Positions 58,794 to 64,000 of a stretch of DNA of 64,000 bases are shown here, one piece after another. Position 1 is the first letter of the stretch, and each line of letters opens with the position of its first letter. The notes under the pieces are model-generated. The model did no database searches and had not been told where the DNA came from. It saw nothing but the letters and a program-made list of their open reading frames with translations. Origin of the DNA: Oscillatoria sp. SIO1A7 (GTDB lineage: Bacteria > Cyanobacteriota > Cyanobacteriia > Cyanobacteriales > Laspinemataceae). Where the stretch lies: assembly GCA_010672965.1 (NCBI GenBank), contig JAAHFN010000007.1:310982-374981 (forward strand), written 5' to 3'. A program made the position numbers and the translations under genes.

Positions 58794-59546
58794 ATGGAGA
58801 TTGTCGAACATACATCTAATATTCTAAGACTCAAGGCGAAAAGAGGACCTTGGAGTGGTACAATGGTACTCACACTGCTTGTTAGTCCTATCTTGTTTTT
58901 GGTAGGGCTAATAGTGCTTTTGCTTAGCGAAAAAGTAACTCTGAACTGCGAGCGCGTTGAACCAACTCGGACAACCTGCGAGCTTACCTCATCGGGTTTA
59001 CTGGGTCAGAATGTCAGGTCAATAGAAGAACTTAAAGGTGCTAAACTGCGAGGGTCTGGTAGTAGTAAGAGTCTTTTGCTTCTGGCTGATACTGGGGCAA
59101 TATATATAGGTAAATCTAGGGAATGGAGCAATATAAACGTAAACAAAGTTAATGATTTGGTCAACAATAGAGGACAAGCTTATCTCAAAGCAGAGAAGGA
59201 TTATCCTTTTGGTGGTTACCTATTTGGAGTTCTGTTTATGCTGTTGAGTGCATATGTTTTTATTGCTTCTTTCCTAGTCAAGGTCTTGATATCAGGTACT
59301 TTCGATAAGACCTCGGGGCAGGCAAGCTTTAAGTTTAAAAGTATATTATTTCAGACTAAATTTATAGAAGAAAACCTAGATAATATTCAAAAGGTAGAGA
59401 TCGATCGAAGGTTTCGCAAGGAGGAGCAAAATTTCGGTATTCAACTAAGACTAAAATCGGGCAAATCAATTTATTTGGGAGCTTTTCAAAATCGCTATGA
59501 AATTGAAACGGCAATCAATGAGTTTTTGGGTGTCAACGAGCAATAA
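58794..59546 (+). CDS. Two-TM membrane protein, tandem paralogue 1
   Basis: 250 aa from the ATG at 58794 (MEIVEHTSNILRLKA), set by the shared sequence TTGAGGAAAAATTTATG before both paralogues. Hydrophobic segments at ~25-45 and ~143-165. Between them is a beta-rich extramembrane part with two Cys (LNCERVEPTRTTCELTSSGLL), and the C-terminus contains LRLKSGKSIYLGAFQNRYEIETAINEFL. No named family recognised. The layout resembles PH-like or DUF-type membrane proteins of cyanobacteria. Confidence 0.72.
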   Translation: MEIVEHTSNILRLKAKRGPWSGTMVLTLLVSPILFLVGLIVLLLSEKVTLNCERVEPTRTTCELTSSGLLGQNVRSIEELKGAKLRGSGSSKSLLLLADTGAIYIGKSREWSNINVNKVNDLVNNRGQAYLKAEKDYPFGGYLFGVLFMLLSAYVFIASFLVKVLISGTFDKTSGQASFKFKSILFQTKFIEENLDNIQKVEIDRRFRKEEQNFGIQLRLKSGKSIYLGAFQNRYEIETAINEFLGVNEQ

Positions 59547-59573
59547 CGTTTGGTATCGTCTCGCTTATCCAGA

Positions 59574-59868
59574 TTATTTCCATAAATTACCTCCAAATAC
59601 TTGCGAACCGAAAGAGCGATCGCCTGCCAGCGGGAGTCTATCACTTGCATTATTTAGTGCGATCGGTTACTCCCGGCATTTATGAATGGCCTGGTCTTAA
59701 GGTTGATCTCCAACAGGACTTACGCAACGACGCTATAAATCGGGGCAACCACGCTCGGGAAAAGCCCCTACAAACAACTAGATATGGATATTTTGCGTAA
59801 GTCCTGTCCAATATGCTCCCGAAGAGTTTGGGCGATCGGCTTCTTCTACTTTGGAAGTGAAAGAATAG
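59574..59868 (+). pseudogene. Chimeric remnant: methyltransferase fragment joined to macroglobulin 3' end
   Basis: 59574-59625 matches the methyltransferase gene near 61209-61253 (TACTTGCGAACCGAAAGAGC). From the GCGATCGCCT at 59616 onward it matches the macroglobulin 3' end from 58445 to its stop (59866-59868). The macroglobulin part is interrupted by a family B element. It is not translatable as a gene. Confidence 0.85.
59713..59807. repeat. Family B element, intact, with empty-site evidence
   Basis: 95 bases, ends ACAGGACTTACGCA and TGCGTAAGTCCTGT, flanked by CCA (59710-59712 and 59808-59810). The uninterrupted sequence CTCCAATATGCTCC is present in the macroglobulin gene at 58538-58552. 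Confidence 0.88.
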
Positions 59869-59935
59869 GTAGTTAAGAAACCCGGTTTCTTTGACAATAG
59901 CTTCGCCATGTTTTCCATAGGGCACGATCCCCCCA

Positions 59936-60008
59936 ACCCCCCTTAAAAAGGGGGGCAATAGTCAAAAGGGTCTTAAGCCCCCCTTTTTAAGGGGGGTTGG
60001 GGGGATCC
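59936..60008. repeat. Palindromic element, family E (second copy)
   Basis: GATCCCCCCAACCCCCCTT left and AAGGGGGGTTGGGGGGATC right. Inner arms AAAAAGGGGGGC and GCCCCCCTTTTT. Confidence 0.82.
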
Positions 60009-60267
60009 GGCATTAGTTAACAATCGGGTATTTGTTAGGTTTCGTTGCCGAGCTGCTCCCTACAAATAAGGTATTTTTGCGTTTTGGCGAAGGTATTGTT
60101 TGAGAAACCGGGTTTCTGGCTATGAGAGAAACCCCGACTTTACACGCTTGCTCCCAGGTTATAATGATAGCGTGCATCAGACTGACGTAAATGGTTTGCT
60201 GCAAAACTACCTGAATCCAGTGACCCTAGAGGTCTCTGATATATACCGAGACATTGAGGAAAAATTT

Positions 60268-61056
60268 ATGTACGTCGCCGAACATACGTCTAAAGTTCTA
60301 ACACTCAAACCAGAAAAGGGAATTTTACTTAGCAACGTACCGATGTTGCTGATTGCTCTTGCATTATTTTTTCTAGGGCCAGTAACTATTGCGGCATTTG
60401 CTAAAGTAACAACTTTGAAGTGCGATCGCCCCGAACCAGAACGGGTGATTTGCGAACTGACCTCATCAGGTTTTGTGAGCGAAAATGTCACCCTAATAGA
60501 GGATCTTCAAGGTGCTAAAATACAATCAAGCACAGACTCTGATGGGGATACGAGCTATAAAATTGTTCTGATTGCCAATAACAATAAAATTATACCTTTC
60601 AATAATGTCTCTTCTATAGGTGGTACTACTGACAGCATGAATGAAAATGTCGATAAAATTAATTTTTTCATAAACAACGTAGCAGAAACATCTCTCACTG
60701 CTCGGGAAGACGATCGTTTTATTGTATCGCTATTTGCAAGTTTTTTCATGCTATTGGGAGGAGTACCTTTGCTTTTTTTAACTCTAAGAAAGACATTAAG
60801 ATCGTGCAGCTTTGATAAAAATTACGGACAGGTAATATTAAAACGCAAAAATCTTCTATCGCAGGGTAAAAATATAGATGAAAGATTAGATAACATTAGA
60901 AAAGCAGTAGCTCATCATGAGGGGGTAATTGTCAATGGCAATAAACTCTACAAGGTTAAACTAAGCAGAAAGGTTGGAGAACCTATTTTTCTATATTCGT
61001 CGATCGATCCCAATGAAATTACCAAAACAATCAATCAGTTCCTGGAGGACGAATAA
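60268..61056 (+). CDS. Two-TM membrane protein, tandem paralogue 2
   Basis: 262 aa from the ATG at 60268, aligned with paralogue 1. Hydrophobic segments at ~24-47 and ~150-172, paired Cys in LKCDRPEPERVICELTSSGF as in paralogue 1 (CDR..., CEL...), and a C-terminal PNEITKTINQFLEDE. Identity to paralogue 1 is roughly 40%, so the duplication is old, while the chimeric remnant between them is recent. Function unknown. Confidence 0.72.
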   Translation: MYVAEHTSKVLTLKPEKGILLSNVPMLLIALALFFLGPVTIAAFAKVTTLKCDRPEPERVICELTSSGFVSENVTLIEDLQGAKIQSSTDSDGDTSYKIVLIANNNKIIPFNNVSSIGGTTDSMNENVDKINFFINNVAETSLTAREDDRFIVSLFASFFMLLGGVPLLFLTLRKTLRSCSFDKNYGQVILKRKNLLSQGKNIDERLDNIRKAVAHHEGVIVNGNKLYKVKLSRKVGEPIFLYSSIDPNEITKTINQFLEDE

Positions 61057-61130
61057 ATAGCGACAAACAATCCAAAATCATTTTGTTGAGTCGGGCTGAG
61101 ATGCTATGTAGCAAATCTAAGCTTTTTGTT

Positions 61131-62201
61131 TCAATAAAAGAAATTGCGCGATCGCCTACAATCAAAACCTACCGTAGGACGGGCATCTTGCCTGTCCCGA
61201 TCGCCTCCATAAATTCTCTCTAAATACTTGCGAACCGAAAGAGCGATCGCCTTTGCCAAAAGGGGAGGAACGGCATTGCCGATTTGCCGACATTGGCTTT
61301 CGGCGTTACCGGCGAACTCAAACCAATCGGGAAAGCTTTGCAGGCGAGCGCCTTCGCGAACGGAAAGCCTGCGCCTGCGCCCGTCGGGCAAGCGAATTCG
61401 CAGCATATCGCCCGTTGCAGCGCTGAGGTTGCGGCAAGTTACGGTTCTAGCTGGAGCATCCAAGTGCAAATCCCTGGGTCGGACGCATTTGGATGCTCGC
61501 TCGTATTTTTTAATATAGGCATCCATGCTGGGTGTGAGAAACTTCGAGTCCGGCGGCGCAGCCTGAGCCAATTCTCCCAGAGCTTCCCCTACAGTATAAG
61601 GTTTGCCGCCAATTTGATTTGGCCATTGCCAGCCCCCTTGGTGGGCGACGCAAAAAACTCGCTCTCGGCGTTGGGGAACCCCATAATGGGCAGCATTGAG
61701 TAGTTGCCAGTCAACTTTATAGCCGAGATTTTGGAGAGCTTCGACAATTTCGTTAAAGTAAGCTCTATTTCTAAAGAGCATTCCTCGCACGTTTTCAAAA
61801 ATAGCAATAGCCGGACGATAGCGATCGACGGCATTAATAAAAATTGGGAAGCCATCGCGACTGTCTTTTAAGCCTCGTTGCTGTCCGCCGACGCTGAAGG
61901 GCTGACAGGGCGGGCCGCCAATAATTGCTTCCGGGCGATCGCCTAAATCCGTTTCGGTAGTTAGGGTCGTTTGCTGACAATTACCGTGCAAGTTTTGCCG
62001 ATAACTGGTGCAGGCATCCGGCAACATTTCATAACCCACAGTTCTCAAGCCAGCAGCTTCAAAACCCAGAGCCAGACCGCCGCATCCGGCAAATAAATCG
62101 ATAGCCAAAAATGCTGTATTCTCCGGTTGCGGCAACTGCAGCTCTGCCCGGAGCAAATCTAGATAGGGAGTTTTGAGGTTTATGTTAGTCACTTTCGTCA
62201 T
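61131..62201 (-). CDS. DNA (cytosine-5-)-methyltransferase
   Basis: 356 aa from the ATG at 62201 (MTKVTNINLK). The longer frame to 62534 reads through repeats and a gene remnant. Conserved motifs: I LFAGCGGLALGFEAAG, IV GGPPCQPFSVGGQQRG with the catalytic Cys, VI ENVRG, VIII QRRERVF, and X QIGNAVPPLLAKAIA. Specificity lies in the region before motif IX and cannot be read here. The last ~20 residues (GGDRDRQDARPTVGF...) are encoded by a GGACGGGC-type repeat and are probably acquired. No restriction partner is beside it, so it is an orphan or a solitary regulatory methylase. Confidence 0.92.
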   Translation of the reverse strand: MTKVTNINLKTPYLDLLRAELQLPQPENTAFLAIDLFAGCGGLALGFEAAGLRTVGYEMLPDACTSYRQNLHGNCQQTTLTTETDLGDRPEAIIGGPPCQPFSVGGQQRGLKDSRDGFPIFINAVDRYRPAIAIFENVRGMLFRNRAYFNEIVEALQNLGYKVDWQLLNAAHYGVPQRRERVFCVAHQGGWQWPNQIGGKPYTVGEALGELAQAAPPDSKFLTPSMDAYIKKYERASKCVRPRDLHLDAPARTVTCRNLSAATGDMLRIRLPDGRRRRLSVREGARLQSFPDWFEFAGNAESQCRQIGNAVPPLLAKAIALSVRKYLERIYGGDRDRQDARPTVGFDCRRSRNFFY

Positions 62202-62340
62202 CAATCGGTATAGGGATAGTTTGGGTTTGTGCTGCTCTAGCTTCTTTATTATACTATCGCGCCAACCTATAGGAAATCGATGGGGAGATTGCTGAGGACA
62301 AGAAGGCGATCGCCTCGTCCGATTGCGGGGGGATTGCCGT

Positions 62341-62450
62341 TGTAGGGGCGATTCGCGAATCGCCCCTACGGCCAAACAAAAATTGCGTAGGACGGGCGTC
62401 TCGCCTGTCCCTCCAAGTGTCTGGGACAGGCGAGACGCCCGTCCTACGGT
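62341..62450. repeat. Repeats upstream of the methyltransferase
   Basis: GTAGGGGCGATTCGCG palindrome (62341-62370) and a perfect GTAGGACGGGCGTC...GACGCCCGTCCTAC palindrome (62389-62447). Confidence 0.75.
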
Positions 62451-62452
62451 AA

Positions 62453-62513
62453 ATTGCCCGACAGTACAGACGTTTGACTTTGGCGCAGGTTTATGCTGCT
62501 TTAACTGGTACAA
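62453..62513 (+). pseudogene. Fragment of a DUF433 antitoxin gene
   Basis: Encodes ARQYRRLTLAQVYAAL, matching TRQYGHLNLAQVYAAL of the DUF433 gene at 63183 in the same frame. The left part is cut by the GGACGGGCG palindrome. Confidence 0.7.
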
Positions 62514-62555
62514 TTGAGAAAGCAAAGCAACCATTACATCGGGAGGTAAAAATTA

Positions 62556-63014
62556 ATGAAAAACGCCCTAGACGTAGCTTGCTACTTCCTGCGTCGCCTA
62601 GACAGGGAGGCGGGAGATACCATTTCGACCCTAAAGCTCCAAAAGCTAGTTTACTACGCACAAGCTTGGAGCTTAGTATTCAGAAACAAGCCCCTATTTT
62701 ATCAAGATATAGAAGCTTGGATGAGTGGTCCTGTAGTGCGCGATGTCTGGAACGAGTATAAAGACTACCACTACAGGGATATTCCACCGCCGGACGGTGT
62801 TGATGTTGAATTTGACGAAGAGGAAACAGAAGTCCTCGAAGAGGTATGGAGTGCTTATGGAGAGTTAAGTGCCAGACACCTCCAAGAGCTGACACAATCC
62901 GAGACTCCTTGGCTCAATGCTCGCCGGGGCTTAGAACCCGCTCAAAAATCTACCAACCTTATATCTTACGAGGACATGAAGTCCTATTATGTCAATTTTA
63001 TGGCGGAGGCTTAA
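62556..63014 (+). CDS. Panacea-domain (DUF4065) antitoxin-like protein
   Basis: 152 aa matching the SocA/Panacea fold: ALDVACYFLRRL, ISTLKLQKLVYYAQAWSL, DIEAWMSGPVVRDVWNEY. Members serve as antitoxins (PanA) for many different toxin folds. A strong ribosome site GGGAGGT precedes the ATG. No toxin gene is recognisable directly up- or downstream, so it stands alone or works with a distant partner. Confidence 0.83.
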   Translation: MKNALDVACYFLRRLDREAGDTISTLKLQKLVYYAQAWSLVFRNKPLFYQDIEAWMSGPVVRDVWNEYKDYHYRDIPPPDGVDVEFDEEETEVLEEVWSAYGELSARHLQELTQSETPWLNARRGLEPAQKSTNLISYEDMKSYYVNFMAEA

Positions 63015-63182
63015 TTGGGCAAAAATAAAGCACTACCGATTAAGGGAACGGACAGTTACAAATCGCGCCTGTATGCGTATGGCAGGACTTGAGCTGACTG
63101 CTGACTGCTGACTGCTAATAGCTTACTGCTATAAGCCTCCGCCCTGCTATAATTGTAAAGTCTAAAGTCTGAAGAAAAAACT
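63015..63182. repeat. Short-repeat spacer
   Basis: AGGGAACGGACAGTTACAAATCGC (relative of the 30.2 and 33.3 kb unit, shown here in 20-base terms as GGAACGGACAGTT) and CTGACTGCTGACTGC units. No gene seen. Confidence 0.55.
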
Positions 63183-63530
63183 ATGACTGTCGATATTAGC
63201 TCTTTACTGATGAGTTCGCCGGAAATACGGCATGGCAGACCTCGGATAGTCGGGACGGGGATTACCGTTCACCGCATTGCTATCTGGTACAATCTGGGAC
63301 ATAGCGCAGAAGAAATTACCCGACAGTATGGACATTTGAATTTGGCTCAGGTTTATGCAGCTCTAGCATATTACCATGCCAACCGAGAGGAAATCGATGC
63401 CGATATTGCCGCAGATGAAGAAGAAGCCGATCGCCTGGAACGAGAATACAAGCAGAAAAGACGGGTGCTGAGATTAATAGAGATGGGGGAGGGTGGGGAG
63501 TGTGGGAAGGGTGGGGGGAGTATTTCTTAG
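63183..63530 (+). CDS. DUF433 antitoxin-like protein, tail from repeat DNA
   Basis: 115 aa. Residues ~10-75 match DUF433: SPEIRHGRPRIVGTGITVHR, WYNLGHSAEEITRQYGHLNL, AQVYAALAYYHAN. The C-terminal ~16 residues (EMGEGGECGKGGGSIS) are encoded by GTGGGGAGTG repeats, so the original 3' end was altered. The usual downstream DUF5615 toxin is missing, replaced by a YgiT-type gene. Likely DNA-binding. Confidence 0.8.
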   Translation: MTVDISSLLMSSPEIRHGRPRIVGTGITVHRIAIWYNLGHSAEEITRQYGHLNLAQVYAALAYYHANREEIDADIAADEEEADRLEREYKQKRRVLRLIEMGEGGECGKGGGSIS

Positions 63531-63596
63531 TCTTTCCCACGGGTATTAAAAAAGTTAGCGCGCCGATCGCCGCCTAGTCAGTGCGTGGAGGTAAAT

Positions 63597-63827
63597 ATGT
63601 TTCACTGTCATGTTTGTGGTTTTAATGAATATCGCGAAGAGTTAAGAACTGAACTTTTCACGATCGCAGGAAAGCCAGTGCTAGTAGAGCAAATTCCGGC
63701 TAAGGTTTGCTCTCGGTGCGGCGAGGTGACATTTAGTCGCGAAACGACGGAAAAAGTGCGGCAGATGCTGCACGGGGAAACCAAACCAGTGAAGTCGATT
63801 CAGATGGATGTATTTGCTTTTGGATGA
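63597..63827 (+). CDS. YgiT-type zinc-finger antitoxin-like protein
   Basis: 76 aa from the ATG at 63597, with GGAGG six bases upstream (the frame opens at a GTG at 63585). Two CxxC pairs (CHVCG and CSRCG) form the zinc site of MqsA/YgiT N-terminal domains, and the EEL...IPAKVC..CGE pattern matches small YgiT-like antitoxins. The usual upstream DUF4258 (BrnT/RelE-like) toxin is not present. Followed directly by two A elements. Confidence 0.85.
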   Translation: MFHCHVCGFNEYREELRTELFTIAGKPVLVEQIPAKVCSRCGEVTFSRETTEKVRQMLHGETKPVKSIQMDVFAFG

Positions 63828-63830
63828 TTC

Positions 63831-63902
63831 TGGGCGAAGCATCCCAATTTTGATATTTTTTCCTGCTAGCACGGCCTGTCTCGGGGATGCGATCGCCCCT
63901 AC
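63831..63902. repeat. Palindromic element, family A (copy 10)
   Basis: TGGGCGAAGCATCCC left, GGGGATGCGATCGCCCC right. Confidence 0.75.
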
Positions 63903-63923
63903 ATTATATTACCGGTGAGGTGC

Positions 63924-63995
63924 TGGGCGAAGCATCCCAATTTTGATGTTTTTGGCGAATAGCATAGCCTGTCTCGGGGATGCGATCGCCCCTAC
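63924..63995. repeat. Palindromic element, family A (copy 11, tandem)
   Basis: Nearly identical to the preceding copy, 93 bases downstream, with the same GATCGC change in the right arm, so the two are products of tandem duplication. Confidence 0.75.
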
Positions 63996-64000
63996 ATTAT

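Noticed and set aside
62202..62534. N-terminal extension of the methyltransferase to 62534
   Set aside because: The added 111 residues are encoded by palindromes and the antisense of a DUF433 fragment. Homology starts at the ATG at 62201.

Overview
The window is from a cyanobacterial chromosome, most likely a filamentous, repeat-rich lineage of the Oscillatoria/Microcoleus kind (lineage is inference). Supporting signs are psbU (photosystem II extrinsic protein), hundreds of HIP1-type GCGATCGC octamers, a cyanobacteriochrome kinase, a DUF3120 membrane protein, orthocaspase and CHAT proteases, and intergenic DNA packed with short tandem repeats and palindromic elements. No rRNA, tRNA, phage or complete transposase gene was recognised.

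Layout. 1-4.1 kb: 5' part of nadB, psbU, an FHA-adenylate cyclase and a DUF3120 protein, all on the minus strand. 5.2-13.2 kb: a minus-strand type III-B CRISPR effector operon, cas10/cmr2-cmr3-cmr4-cmr5-(cmr6::cmr1 fusion), with no array, cas1, cas2 or cas6 in view. Its Cas10 lacks the HD and GGDD motifs and its Cmr4 lacks the usual catalytic Asp. 14.3-20.1 kb: a two-gene signalling operon, a 1572-aa DXCF cyanobacteriochrome histidine kinase followed by a receiver-histidine kinase. 20.7-26.5 kb: HAD phosphatase, pgk, universal stress protein, RbgA-type GTPase, CYP120-like P450. 27.2-30.0 kb: an RTX-like protein, then an Rpn nuclease gene plus a small winged-helix-like gene. This pair recurs inverted at 50.0-52.1 kb. 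31.4-37.3 kb: XRE regulator and DUF1822-like protein, then two paralogous membrane CHAT proteases. 37.6-45.8 kb: GH25-like protein, MBL hydrolase, inorganic pyrophosphatase, a small membrane protein, and a caspase/EF-hand/WD40 protein. 46.2-48.0 kb: two PIN toxin-antitoxin pairs and an orphan DUF433 gene. 48-52.9 kb: gene remnants, a candidate structured RNA, a long perfect palindrome and the second Rpn locus. 52.9-61.1 kb: a thioester-less alpha-2-macroglobulin lipoprotein and two tandem paralogous membrane proteins separated by a chimeric pseudogene. 61.1-63.8 kb: an m5C DNA methyltransferase and three lone antitoxin-type genes (Panacea, DUF433, YgiT).

The non-coding part is unusually informative. 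At least five families of short palindromic, MITE-like elements (called A to E here) fill the intergenic spaces. Families B and D show target-site duplications, one B copy has its empty site elsewhere in the window, and one D copy sits inside the end of a B copy. One E copy is inserted in frame inside the CBS domain of the cyanobacteriochrome kinase. A remnant at 59.6 kb is a mosaic of methyltransferase and macroglobulin sequence joined exactly at a HIP1 octamer. Together these suggest a genome shaped by small non-autonomous elements and by recombination between short repeats. The most notable gene-level findings are the apparently catalytically silent type III-B complex and the duplicated Rpn/small-wHTH unit with conserved promoter, leader hairpin and terminator.
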